Part shown: positions 1-6,796 of the stretch, piece after piece
Layout: every line of letters begins with the position of its first letter
Position numbering within the stretch: the first letter of the stretch is position 1
From: BHER01 sp051652245
GTDB taxonomy: Bacteria; Bacillota_I; Bacilli_A; Culicoidibacterales; Culicoidibacteraceae
Reading direction: 5' to 3'
DNA: 14,314 nt
NCBI GenBank assembly: GCA_051652245.1
Contig: JBOFTV010000087.1
Span: 1-14,314 of the forward strand
Notes under the pieces: model-generated
Told to the model about the DNA's origin: nothing
The model's database searches: none
The model's input: only the letters and a program-made list of their open reading frames with translations
Program-made: the position numbers and the translations under genes

Positions 1-20
1 TTTAAGACCGTAACAATCAT
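1..20 (-). CDS. Start of an unidentified gene leaving the window
   Basis: An ATG at 20-18 on the minus strand follows the stop of the lactonase gene by 14 nt and is preceded by an AAGG stretch at a workable distance (AAGGTGGATC then ATG). The readable codons give M-I-V-T-V-L and then the window ends. The spacing and direction suggest it is co-transcribed with the lactonase gene. Six residues are too few to name a family, and the start could be chance. Treat it as a probable partial gene only. Confidence 0.4.
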
Positions 21-34
21 GATCCACCTTAAAA

Positions 35-1060
35 TCAAATTGCTAAAATACAAACTGGATTAGGAATTTCACCTAGCTTTTTAGGTGTTAATAATTCACC
101 CGTTTCTGTTATTGTAAACGCAATAACATTATTTGATACCTGATTTACAACAAGTAATTCTAACCCATCAGCAGAAATTGTAAAATCGCGTGGGTGAACA
201 CCTTGCGTTTTCACTGAGGATAAAAATACTAGTTCACCTGTTGCTTGTATTTCAAATATATTAAGCTCCTCAACAGCTCGTTGTGAGGTGTATAAATATT
301 TCCCTCGTGGGTGGATTTTTATGGCTGCACCATCCAATGTTATAGTTGGTTTATGCTTGTAAGGATTATATTTTTCCCGGAAGCTTAATTTCCCTTGATT
401 AAAATTAAAATAATCAATATCACCCGAAAGCTCGTCTAGGACATAGACATTTTCACCTGTTTTATTAATCACAAGATGTCTTGGCCCACTTCCTCTGGTT
501 GTTTTCACCCTTTGAACACCTGTAACATCCATTAATCCGGTTTCCGTATCAAAAGGATAAACAAAAAGCGAATCTAACCCTAAATCACAGACGAGGACAA
601 ATTTGTTATCAGCTGTAAACTGGGCAAAATGGACGCGTGATTTTTGGCCTTTTTGCTGGTAATTTGTATGATCTATTGTCTGATAATCACCAATGATCTG
701 TCCCTTTTTAACCTTATACGAGACTGTTTTCCCTAAATGATAATGGCTTGTGATGATATAACGTTCTGTTTTATCGAGTACTAGGTGGCACGGACTTGAC
801 AGTTCACTTACAAATTGAGCTATTGGATCGATACCATCAGCATTAATTGCATAACTAGCAATCCCACCATTCTGAGCTTCACTTGCCACAATTGTGTATA
901 AAATTGTTTTATCTTTAGTGTGAATCAAATATGTTGGATTGCTAATTGAATTTTTGGGGGTGACTGCTTTAATCTCCGGTATTGTTTTGGCATCCAACTG
1001 ATATATACCCAAACTAGCTCCCATTTTCGTATACGTACCCACCAAATAACGCATGCTCAT
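35..1060 (-). CDS. pgl: 6-phosphogluconolactonase-type beta-propeller protein (Pgl/YbhE family)
   Basis: The 341-residue protein matches the lactonase family of seven-bladed beta-propellers, which hydrolyse 6-phosphogluconolactone to 6-phosphogluconate in the oxidative pentose phosphate pathway in the cytosol. Visible family marks are the N-terminal YLVGTYT strand (5-11), the QKSRVH-FAQF region (139-148; the family usually has two His here, and the first is Arg142 while His144 is kept), GSGPRH (190-195) followed by YVLDEL, and HPRDF (289-293) followed by VVNQ-S-NNV. Length is typical. The first ATG is chosen because GAGGG lies 7 nt upstream; a second ATG two codons later is less well placed. 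No signal peptide is visible. It lies about 30 nt beyond the rpsO terminator and I see no clear promoter of its own, so readthrough from rpsO is possible. Some members of this family have other substrates, so the exact reaction is inferred. Confidence 0.85.
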   Translation of the reverse strand: MSMRYLVGTYTKMGASLGIYQLDAKTIPEIKAVTPKNSISNPTYLIHTKDKTILYTIVASEAQNGGIASYAINADGIDPIAQFVSELSSPCHLVLDKTERYIITSHYHLGKTVSYKVKKGQIIGDYQTIDHTNYQQKGQKSRVHFAQFTADNKFVLVCDLGLDSLFVYPFDTETGLMDVTGVQRVKTTRGSGPRHLVINKTGENVYVLDELSGDIDYFNFNQGKLSFREKYNPYKHKPTITLDGAAIKIHPRGKYLYTSQRAVEELNIFEIQATGELVFLSSVKTQGVHPRDFTISADGLELLVVNQVSNNVIAFTITETGELLTPKKLGEIPNPVCILAI

Positions 1061-1087
1061 ATGATTTCCCTCATTTCTTTTCTTCTA

Positions 1088-1122
1088 GTAAAAAAAAGCA
1101 CATACTAAAACGTATGCGCTTT
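1088..1122 (-). terminator. rpsO terminator
   Basis: In the minus direction an 11-bp stem (arms 1122-1112 and 1105-1095, one G-U pair) closes a 6-nt loop and runs into eight Ts (1097-1090). It begins 5 nt after the rpsO stop and is a typical intrinsic terminator. Confidence 0.9.
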
Positions 1123-1127
1123 TAAAA

Positions 1128-1397
1128 TTATCGACGTAATCCAAGACGTGCTATTAACTCTTTGTAACGTGTGATGTTTTTATTTTTCAAATAATTTAAC
1201 AATCCACGACGCTTACCAACCATTTTTAATAATCCACGATTAGAATGAAAATCATGCTTATGAATTTTAAAATGCTCATTTAAGTTGTTGATATTTTCTG
1301 TTAATAGTGCCACTTGTACTTCCGGTGAACCGGTGTCACCTTCGTGAGTCGCGTACTCTTTTAATAATTCTTCTTTTCTTGTTTTAGTAATTGCCAT
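1128..1397 (-). CDS. rpsO: 30S ribosomal protein S15
   Basis: The 89-residue protein is ribosomal protein S15, which binds 16S rRNA in the central domain of the small subunit and helps form the platform. It has the family's usual length. Family marks include EGDTGSPEVQVALLTE (about residues 19-34), the H-K-H-D-F-H-S-x-R-G-L-L stretch, and the basic GKRRGLLNYL near the C-terminus. The start is the ATG at 1397-1395, giving MAITKTRKEELL; GGAGG lies 8 nt upstream. An in-frame ATG five codons earlier sits inside that ribosome binding site and is not credible. The gene is monocistronic or continues weakly into the lactonase gene: it has its own promoter about 90 nt upstream, a structured leader and a strong terminator immediately downstream. 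Confidence 0.97.
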   Translation of the reverse strand: MAITKTRKEELLKEYATHEGDTGSPEVQVALLTENINNLNEHFKIHKHDFHSNRGLLKMVGKRRGLLNYLKNKNITRYKELIARLGLRR

Positions 1398-1478
1398 TTT
1401 ATATTCCTCCATATTCTATATGATGCCTCAAACCGTGTATTCCATCGACAATTATTGGAAAACAAAGTAAAAGGTCGA
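1398..1478 (-). promoter_or_regulatory. rpsO 5' leader, probable S15 autoregulatory element
   Basis: The roughly 80-nt leader can form a 5-bp helix (TCGAC at 1478-1474 with GTCGA at 1449-1445). It then has a G-rich stretch (GGAATACACGG at 1443-1433), the imperfect hairpin TGAGGCATCA (1430-1421) and the GGAGG ribosome binding site. S15 is known to repress its own translation in several bacteria through leader structures near the start codon, and this arrangement resembles the Gram-positive rpsO leader as I remember it. The exact fold and S15 binding are inferred; if transcription starts at 1476 the first helix would be shortened. Confidence 0.5.
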
Positions 1479-1482
1479 GTTA

Positions 1483-1511
1483 ATTATAACAAATTTCGTC
1501 CCACTATTCAA
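1483..1511 (-). promoter_or_regulatory. rpsO promoter
   Basis: On the minus strand a TTGAAT -35 box (1511-1506) is separated by exactly 17 bp from a perfect TATAAT -10 box (1488-1483). Transcription should start near 1476, about 80 nt before the rpsO ATG. The rpsT promoter in this window has the same boxes and spacing. Confidence 0.85.
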
Positions 1512-1662
1512 TCATTATTGTTACGAAGTAACACGTATATGATAATGTCTTAAGTGTTCGTACATAATAATGTTTGGTTACATAAGTAATGATTTCAGAA
1601 CACATATACCTATTTTACGCTCATAACAAGTTGTAAATTGCCCGCTCTAATGGCTAAGTAAG
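1512..1662. other. Non-coding ribF-rpsO spacer with small inverted repeats
   Basis: I see no gene and no clear terminator for the ribF operon here. The stretch holds several short inverted repeats: TGTTAC-GAA-GTAACA (1519-1533), ACAT-AATA-ATGT (1562-1573), TTAC-ATAA-GTAA (1578-1589), and a wider GTGTTC (1554-1559) with GAACAC (1598-1603). The first and third share the pattern GTTAC-N1/2-AAGTAA. A role as operator or weak terminator cannot be told from sequence alone. Confidence 0.4.
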
Positions 1663-2622
1663 CTAATCTCCCCGCTCATTTATTCGTGGCAAAAAAAGCT
1701 TCGCTCGCTGACAATCCGCTGCTATTGTTGCTTTTAGCACATCAATACTGGAAAACTTGATTTCTTCCCGAATTTTTTCTAAAAAGATGACTGTTATTGT
1801 TTCACCATAGATGTCCTTGTCAAAATTGAAGATGTTTGTTTCAATGATCGCATGCTTTTCAGCTTTTATTGTGGGGGCATGACCAATGTTACAAATGCCT
1901 TGCTGTTTTTGACCACCAACGATAATTTCAACGATGTATACACCATTACTTGGAACAACATACTTACCACTATCTTTAATATTTGCTGTTGGAAAACCTA
2001 ATTGTCGACCTCTTTGAGCGCCTTTTTCTACAACACCCGTAAGTTGATAGGGATGGCCCAAGTGGTCATTAGCCTTAGCAATATTGCCGTTTTTAATTAA
2101 CAGTTTAATTTCACTCGTGCTAATTTTCTCCTCATTCTGGAAATTTACAGCATCAATTACGGCAATATCAAAATTGTATGTTGTTTTAAGCGTTTCCAAT
2201 AGTTGAACATTTCCAGCACCATTTTGACCAAATTGATAATCAAAACCAACGACAATTGTATCAATATTAATTAACCTTGTGATTTTAGCAACAAAATCCG
2301 TTGGCGAAAGGAGGCGCACCATCTCCGATAAGTGAATACAATATAGATAATCAAAACCTCTCCGTTCCAGAAAATCACCTTTATCAGTAATACTCATTAA
2401 CCCACCATCATTTACCTTATTTATTTTTGCATGACAAGGGAAAAAAAAGGTAATCACCGAAACAGCTATTTGCTTTTGTTGCGCTATTTGACTTGCTCTA
2501 TCAAGTAGTCTTTGATGCCCTTGGTGCATACCATCAAAATAACCAATCGCAACAACTTGCCGCTGTGATTTAATCATCTCTTGATTGCTAAAATCATCCA
2601 CTTTTATATCAATTCGTTCCAC
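1663..2622 (-). CDS. ribF: Bifunctional riboflavin kinase / FAD synthetase
   Basis: The 319-residue enzyme phosphorylates riboflavin to FMN and adenylates FMN to FAD. The N-terminal nucleotidyltransferase domain shows GYFDGMHQGHQ (27-37), GFDYQFGQNGAGN (126-138) and the ISTSEIK motif (168-174, the family's usual ISSTxIR position). The C-terminal riboflavin kinase domain shows GRQLGFPTANI (205-215), CNIGHAPT (244-251) and ETNIFNFDKDIYG (261-273). Glu261 aligns with the catalytic Glu of the family. Both halves look intact and length is normal. The start is a GTG at 2622-2620, chosen because AAGGAG lies 8 nt upstream and the frame opens with the usual short N-terminal extension. It is the last gene of the ruvA-ruvB-queA-truB-ribF operon, 17 nt after truB; the truB-ribF pairing is common in Bacillota. 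No FMN riboswitch is present. Confidence 0.96.
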   Translation of the reverse strand: MERIDIKVDDFSNQEMIKSQRQVVAIGYFDGMHQGHQRLLDRASQIAQQKQIAVSVITFFFPCHAKINKVNDGGLMSITDKGDFLERRGFDYLYCIHLSEMVRLLSPTDFVAKITRLINIDTIVVGFDYQFGQNGAGNVQLLETLKTTYNFDIAVIDAVNFQNEEKISTSEIKLLIKNGNIAKANDHLGHPYQLTGVVEKGAQRGRQLGFPTANIKDSGKYVVPSNGVYIVEIIVGGQKQQGICNIGHAPTIKAEKHAIIETNIFNFDKDIYGETITVIFLEKIREEIKFSSIDVLKATIAADCQRAKLFLPRINERGD

Positions 2623-2639
2623 TTTTTATTCTCCTTGCA

Positions 2640-3554
2640 TTACATTATTTTAACACTTGCATACTTGTCAGCATATTTTGGGCTTTGTTCAAAAATACCA
2701 ATTAATTCATTTGTTTGACTATTTTTTACAATGAATTGTTCATTCATTGCTTCATCAATAAAATAATGGGGCAGCCGATAACCGATTTTTAATTTGTTTG
2801 CAACTTCTGGTTCGACAAATTTTACCCGTAAAGGCAATTTAATTGCTTCCATTTTAATAAGCTCAGGTTTTTCTGTCAGAATCTTATCGAGTGGTATTGC
2901 CTCACTAATTTCATACATTCCTGAGGCTAATCGTGTTAAATCGAGCATGGTTGCTGGTAGATTTAGTTTCTTACCAATATCTACACATAATGTTCGCGCA
3001 TATATCCCTTTTGAAGCAAAAACAGTAAAACTTGCTGAAATAGTCTTATTTTTGCTATTATAGCTAAGGCTTGATTGCTCCCATTCAAGACTATGAATCT
3101 GGAGTATTCTTGCTGAACGTTCAATAATTTCATCATTTCTAGCATATTCATATAATTTTCGCCCCTCAACTTTAATAGCTGAATACATCGGTGGAATTTG
3201 GTGATACTCACCCGTAAACTCACTTAATACCTCACCCAATTTTAGGGAAATTTCTTGGACTAATTCTGCCTTGATTTCCTCTTTTACAATTATTTTCCCT
3301 GTGATATCTTCGCTATCTGTTGCAATCCCTAAGCAGATTGTCACATAATACTTCTTTGATTCATTGGTTAAATACTCAGCAAGTTTTGTTGCTCTACCAA
3401 AACAAATGACCAAAACGCCATCAACAATTGGGTCAAGAGTTCCGGTGTGTCCAACTTTTTTCATACTGTAAGCTCTTCTTAGGCGCTGGACGACATCGTG
3501 GCTTGTCATGCCTTTTGGTTTGTTGACAACTAAGATTCCATTTTGTGCTATCAC
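2640..3554 (-). CDS. truB: tRNA pseudouridine(55) synthase
   Basis: The 304-residue enzyme isomerises uridine-55 in the T-loop of tRNAs to pseudouridine. Visible marks are the N-terminal NKPKGMTSHDVV (11-22), the catalytic GHTGTLDP (35-42, with the nucleophilic Asp41), GRATKL (53-58), GIATDSEDITG (76-86), PPMYSAIKVEGRKLYEYAR (121-139) and SKGIYARTLCVDIG (181-194). The C-terminal part (about 240-304) is PUA-like. The start is a GTG at 3554-3552; AAGGAG lies 8 nt upstream and the next residues match the family N-terminus. It begins 12 nt after the queA stop, whose final codons run into this ribosome binding site, so translational coupling is likely. Confidence 0.96.
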   Translation of the reverse strand: MIAQNGILVVNKPKGMTSHDVVQRLRRAYSMKKVGHTGTLDPIVDGVLVICFGRATKLAEYLTNESKKYYVTICLGIATDSEDITGKIIVKEEIKAELVQEISLKLGEVLSEFTGEYHQIPPMYSAIKVEGRKLYEYARNDEIIERSARILQIHSLEWEQSSLSYNSKNKTISASFTVFASKGIYARTLCVDIGKKLNLPATMLDLTRLASGMYEISEAIPLDKILTEKPELIKMEAIKLPLRVKFVEPEVANKLKIGYRLPHYFIDEAMNEQFIVKNSQTNELIGIFEQSPKYADKYASVKIM

Positions 3555-3566
3555 CTTGATTACTCC

Positions 3567-4607
3567 TTACATCTTCTTTTCGCTTTTGATGAACATTGCG
3601 TCACCAAAACTGAAAAAGCGATATGAATTGTCAATTGCCATCAAATAGGCAGCTAACATTAGTTTTCGACTTGAAAAACTTGAAACAAGCATTAATAATG
3701 TTGATTTTGGTAGATGAAAGTTTGTAATTAATCCGTCAATTGTATTCCATTGATAGCCTGGTGAAATAAAGATATCCGTCCATCCATCGCAACACAAAAA
3801 CCCTTGATTTTTTTGCCAAACACTTTCTAATACCCTTGTTGTTGTCGTACCAACCGCAATAATCCGACGCTTCTCTGTTTTAGCCTTAGTTAGCACCGCT
3901 GCTGTTTTTGCAGACATTTCATAATATTCGCTGTGCATAATATGTTCATCAATATTATCGACACTAACTGGTCTAAAAGTCCCTAATCCAACATGTAATG
4001 TTACTGCTTCAATAATGACCCCTTTTGCGCTAATTTGTTCAAGTAACTCGTTAGTAAAGTGTAGACCTGCTGTTGGCGCAGCAACAGAACCAGGATCTTT
4101 TGCATAAACTGTTTGATACCGTTGCTTTTGTTCTAATTGTTGATGAATATATGGTGGTAAAGGCATAATTCCCAACTGTTCTAACAATTCAAAGAAAATC
4201 CCCGCATATGCAAATGACAACAAAAAGATACCATCTTCTTTTCGCCCAATGCAGGTTGCAATTAACAAGCCTTCCCCAAAATTTATTTTTGTTCCTATTT
4301 TAACCCGTTTACCAGGTTTTATAAGTGTTTCCCAAATATCCTGATTATCTTGTTTTAGCAACAGACACTCGATTGCCGCATTAGTTTCTTCCTTAAGACC
4401 AAATAGTCGCGCCGGGATGACTTTTGACTCATTAACAACTAAGACATCACCTGCGTGTAGTTGATCAATAATTGCTGAAAAGACCGTATGTGTAATTTCT
4501 TGGCTATCTTTGTCAATAATCATTAATTTAGATGAACTCCTATCCTCTAATGGAACTTGTGCAATTAATTGCTCTGGCAAATCAAAATCAAAATCATCTA
4601 TTATCAT
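3567..4607 (-). CDS. queA: S-adenosylmethionine:tRNA ribosyltransferase-isomerase
   Basis: The 346-residue enzyme transfers and isomerises the ribosyl part of S-adenosylmethionine onto preQ1 in tRNA, giving epoxyqueuosine at the wobble position of GUN-anticodon tRNAs. Family marks: DFDFDLPEQLIAQVPLEDR (5-23), NESKVIPARLFG (59-70), DPGSVAAPTAGLHFT (171-185), LHVGLGTFRPV (204-214), VGTTTTRVLES (252-262), TNFHLPKSTLLMLVSSF (295-311) and YRFFSFGDAMFI (329-340). Length is normal. The ATG at 4607 lies inside the 3' end of ruvB, which it overlaps by 14 nt, and the GAGGAG that encodes the last Glu residues of RuvB serves as its ribosome binding site. This implies coupled translation. Other queuosine genes (tgt, queG) are not in the window, although in many bacteria tgt follows queA. 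Confidence 0.97.
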   Translation of the reverse strand: MIIDDFDFDLPEQLIAQVPLEDRSSSKLMIIDKDSQEITHTVFSAIIDQLHAGDVLVVNESKVIPARLFGLKEETNAAIECLLLKQDNQDIWETLIKPGKRVKIGTKINFGEGLLIATCIGRKEDGIFLLSFAYAGIFFELLEQLGIMPLPPYIHQQLEQKQRYQTVYAKDPGSVAAPTAGLHFTNELLEQISAKGVIIEAVTLHVGLGTFRPVSVDNIDEHIMHSEYYEMSAKTAAVLTKAKTEKRRIIAVGTTTTRVLESVWQKNQGFLCCDGWTDIFISPGYQWNTIDGLITNFHLPKSTLLMLVSSFSSRKLMLAAYLMAIDNSYRFFSFGDAMFIKSEKKM

Positions 4608-5622
4608 TATTTTTCTCCTCTTCTACATCTGACTGTTGGATAATGTTTAAATGGCGATAAGCTTTGCGCGTTAGTACTCTCCCTCGAGGTGTTCTTTGAA
4701 TGAACCCCTCCTGTAATAAAAATGGTTCATAGACATCTTCTAATGTCTGAGACTCTTCAGCAATTGATGCTGCAAGTGACTCTAAACCAACTGGCCCACC
4801 ATTAAATTTTTCGGCCATGCCTCGTAATATTTTATGATCAATTGCATCTAAACCAAAGGCATCAATATCTAACCGCTGCAATGCTTCTTGTGTAATTGCT
4901 AACTCAATGATTGTTGCACTCGTTAAAATCTGAGCAAAATCACGAATTCTTCGAAATAAGCGGTTGGCAATTCTTGGCGTCCCTCTTGATCGACATGCTA
5001 ACTCCTTAGCTGCTTGTGCATCAATTTCCATATTAAAAACATCGCTTGTTCGTAAAATAATTTGTTCTAAATCTTCTTTTGTGTAATATTCCAATCGAGC
5101 ATGCACACCAAATCGATCTCGAAGTGGTGCCGATAAATCACCAACTCTAGTTGTTGCACCAATGAGCGTAAATGGTGGCAAATCAATTCGCATACTCCTT
5201 GCTGCTGCATCTTTTCCTAATACAATATCTAGACAAAAATCTTCCATTGCTGAGTATAGAATTTCCTCAATTGATTTTGTCAGTCGATGAATTTCATCAA
5301 TAAACAGCACATCCCCTGGCTCAAGTGAGGATAAAATTGCTGCTAGATCACCACCACGCTCTAAAGCAGGTCCCGAAGTATGCTTGATGTTGACATCTAA
5401 TTCATTAGCAATAATATTAGCAAGTGTTGTTTTTCCCAGACCAGGAGGACCATAAAGTAAAACGTGATCCATTGCCTCTTGGCGCATTTTAGCGGCCTGA
5501 ATAAAAATATGCATATTTTCTTTTACTTTTGTTTGACCGATGTATTGTGCTAATTTTTCTGGTCTTAAACTAAGTTCTGCAACATCTTCGCTTAAGAATG
5601 TTGCATCTTGTACTCGCTCCAA
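4594..5622 (-). CDS. ruvB: Holliday junction branch migration ATPase RuvB
   Basis: The 342-residue AAA+ motor drives branch migration of Holliday junctions together with RuvA. The sequence shows Walker A GPPGLGKTT (58-66), Walker B LFIDEIHRL (106-114), sensor 1 GATTR (155-159), the PLRDRFG arginine-finger region (166-172), and the C-terminal winged helix (GPVGLESLAASIAEE to TPRGRVLTRKAYRHL, about 276-326). The start is TTG at 5622-5620: AGGAGG lies 7 nt upstream, 11 nt separate it from ruvA, and the following residues fit the short N-terminal arm before LRPEKLAQYIGQ. The ruvA stop codon touches this ribosome binding site. The 3' end overlaps queA. I found no LexA-type box near the operon promoter. 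Confidence 0.97.
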   Translation of the reverse strand: MERVQDATFLSEDVAELSLRPEKLAQYIGQTKVKENMHIFIQAAKMRQEAMDHVLLYGPPGLGKTTLANIIANELDVNIKHTSGPALERGGDLAAILSSLEPGDVLFIDEIHRLTKSIEEILYSAMEDFCLDIVLGKDAAARSMRIDLPPFTLIGATTRVGDLSAPLRDRFGVHARLEYYTKEDLEQIILRTSDVFNMEIDAQAAKELACRSRGTPRIANRLFRRIRDFAQILTSATIIELAITQEALQRLDIDAFGLDAIDHKILRGMAEKFNGGPVGLESLAASIAEESQTLEDVYEPFLLQEGFIQRTPRGRVLTRKAYRHLNIIQQSDVEEEKNNDNR

Positions 5623-5633
5623 ATTTTTTCCTC

Positions 5634-6191
5634 CTAACCCATTATTTTCTTTAGTGCCATTTTGACAATTACTTCAATTGTTAATTTTGTGTCGCTAATA
5701 TCTTTGACCGCAAAATCAATTTCCTTTTTAGTATAGCCCAAAGCTATGAGTACTTCAATTGCTTCTTTTAGATTTTCATTTACACTAATCGCTGTTTGTG
5801 TTGCAAGTTTTCCTTTTAAATCGAGGATAATTTGTCCGGCAGCTTTTGGACCAATTCCCGGAATTTTTCGCAAGTAGGTAATATCTTCTGTCTCAATTGC
5901 CTGAATTAGTGTATGGGTTGTTGTCGCTGCTAAAATTGTCATCGCAACTTTTGGTCCAACACCTTTTACCGAAAGTAATCTCATATATAGTACTCTTGTT
6001 TCAACATTTTCAAAACCATATAATGAATTAACATCTTCCCTAATATGATGATACACATTAAAAAAAGTTTCCTGGCCCTTCTGATATTCATAGGGTTTAG
6101 CAAGATATAACTGATATCCGACGCCATTGACATCCACGATGCAGCTGTCTGAATATACTTCTTCAATGATTCCTCTTAAATGTGCAATCAT
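5634..6191 (-). CDS. ruvA: Holliday junction DNA helicase subunit RuvA
   Basis: The 185-residue protein forms the tetramer that binds the four-way junction and loads RuvB. It has an OB-fold N-terminal domain (about 1-62, beginning MIAHLRGIIEE and containing NGVGYQLYL), two helix-hairpin-helix motifs, LLSVKGVGPKVA (72-83) and LRKIPGIGPKAA (107-118), and a C-terminal three-helix domain that contacts RuvB (NENLKEAIEVLIALGYTKKEI, about 138-158). It is at the short end of the family range but no part seems missing. The ATG at 6191 follows AGAGGTG by 5 nt. It is the first gene of the operon and diverges from the short ssb gene. Confidence 0.96.
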   Translation of the reverse strand: MIAHLRGIIEEVYSDSCIVDVNGVGYQLYLAKPYEYQKGQETFFNVYHHIREDVNSLYGFENVETRVLYMRLLSVKGVGPKVAMTILAATTTHTLIQAIETEDITYLRKIPGIGPKAAGQIILDLKGKLATQTAISVNENLKEAIEVLIALGYTKKEIDFAVKDISDTKLTIEVIVKMALKKIMG

Positions 6192-6229
6192 TTTAACACC
6201 TCTGCTTTCATTTGTTTTTCACTAAATAT

Positions 6230-6238
6230 ATTATACCA
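6230..6238 (-). promoter_or_regulatory. Extended -10 promoter of the ruvA operon
   Basis: On the minus strand TGG-TATAAT (6238-6230) is a perfect extended -10 element. Transcription would start near 6223, about 32 nt before the ruvA ATG. There is no good -35 box at 16-18 bp, which fits the extended type. Confidence 0.75.
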
Positions 6239-6270
6239 TAAAAGCCATTTCTTAACGTTCGTTATTTTTT

Positions 6271-6282
6271 TAACAATTGTTA
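6271..6282. promoter_or_regulatory. Perfect 12-bp palindrome between ruvA and ssb promoters
   Basis: TAACAATTGTTA is a perfect palindrome placed about 48-59 bp upstream of the predicted ruvA start and about 36 bp upstream of the ssb -35 box. This is a plausible operator position for either gene. It does not match the GAAC-N4-GTTC LexA pattern of Bacillota. The binding protein is unknown. Confidence 0.35.
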
Positions 6283-6317
6283 CTTTACTTTTATTGACTT
6301 AACTGGTAAAATTAACT

Positions 6318-6346
6318 TTGCAAATGTTTTTAATTATGTTTATCAT
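6318..6346 (+). promoter_or_regulatory. Promoter of the short ssb gene
   Basis: TTGCAA (6318-6323) and TATCAT (6341-6346) are 17 bp apart, giving an expected start near 6353 and a leader of about 50 nt. The boxes match consensus at 4 and 5 of 6 positions. No ComX-type cin-box was seen. Confidence 0.6.
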
Positions 6347-6355
6347 CATTTTTCA

Positions 6356-6397
6356 CCCCTATTTTTCAATGAAAAAAATAGAGAACTGAAGGGGATT
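6356..6397 (+). promoter_or_regulatory. ssb leader hairpin covering the ribosome binding site
   Basis: CCCCT (6356-6360) can pair with AGGGG (6390-6394), and inside it ATTTTT (6361-6366) can pair with AAAAAT (6374-6379). The 3' GGGG is the core of the AAGGGG ribosome binding site 9 nt before the ATG, so the fold would hide it. This would be a possible translational control; stability is modest and unmeasured. Confidence 0.4.
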
Positions 6398-6403
6398 TAT
6401 AAC

Positions 6404-6733
6404 ATGTTAAATAATGTCATTTTAATCGGGAAAATCGTACACGATCCAGAACTTAGCCAAACACCCAATGGGAAGAAGGTTACTACAATCACACTCGCTG
6501 TGGCACGAAGCTTTAAAAATAGCAGTGGTGTTTTTGAGACGGACTTTGTCTGCTGTCGCCTTTGGGCTGCAATTGCTACTAGTACTGTTGAATTTTGTCA
6601 ACAGGGTAGCCTAATTGCCATCAAAGGAAGGCTACAAACAAGGTCATATGAGAACGGCGATAATAAGTTTGTTAACGTTACAGAAGTAATTGCTGAGCGC
6701 GTTAACTTTCTAAATGAACATAACCCAATTTAA
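6404..6733 (+). CDS. ssbB: Short single-stranded DNA-binding protein (SsbB-like)
   Basis: The 109-residue protein is an OB-fold SSB. Marks are LNNVILIGKIVHDPEL (2-17), TLAVARSFKNSSGVFETDFVCCRLW (30-54), FCQQGSLIAIKGRLQTRSYEN (64-84) and VTEVIAERVNFL (92-103). It stops right after the OB fold and lacks the flexible linker and acidic D-D-x-P-F tail that housekeeping SSBs use to recruit partners. In length and in phrases such as SFKNxSG and CQxGSL it resembles the Bacillus subtilis competence paralogue SsbB, which protects incoming DNA during transformation. This suggests the genome carries a second full-length ssb and perhaps competence genes, but neither is visible here. It is monocistronic, with its own promoter, a leader hairpin over the ribosome binding site and a strong terminator, and is divergent from ruvAB. 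Confidence 0.88.
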   Translation: MLNNVILIGKIVHDPELSQTPNGKKVTTITLAVARSFKNSSGVFETDFVCCRLWAAIATSTVEFCQQGSLIAIKGRLQTRSYENGDNKFVNVTEVIAERVNFLNEHNPI

Positions 6734-6748
6734 CCGTTTAAACAATTT

Positions 6749-6788
6749 AAGATACCACTTTTCGTTTATCGAAAAGGGTATCTTTTTT
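6749..6788 (+). terminator. ssb terminator, shared with convergent lepA
   Basis: A long near-perfect hairpin (AAGATACC, one unpaired A, CTTTTCG, loop TTTAT, CGAAAAG, GGTATCTT; 6749-6784) is followed by a T run (6783-6788). It lies between the ssb stop and the lepA stop. The T run is clear on the plus strand; on the minus strand it is weak, though the stem can still act behind lepA. Confidence 0.92.
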
Positions 6789-6796
6789 GTTATTTC

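Noticed and set aside
1398..1412. An earlier start for S15 (five extra residues)
   Set aside because: The upstream ATG lies inside the GGAGG ribosome binding site of the real start, and S15 proteins begin M-A-(I/L).
2623..2639. FMN riboswitch or other control before ribF
   Set aside because: ribF lies 17 nt after truB, with only a ribosome binding site between them.
2794..3223. Open frames overlapping truB on either strand
   Set aside because: They have no ribosome binding site, low-quality composition and lie inside a clearly conserved gene.
6251..6265. LexA/SOS box near the ruvA promoter (AACGTTCGTTA)
   Set aside because: It shares GTTC-like pieces with the Bacillota LexA site but does not form GAAC-N4-GTTC, so I do not call SOS control.
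6749..6788. CiaR-type second site (TTTAAG at 6746)
   Set aside because: Only one TTTAAG half is present; the second half at 11-bp distance is missing. The same holds for single TTTAAG words elsewhere in the window.
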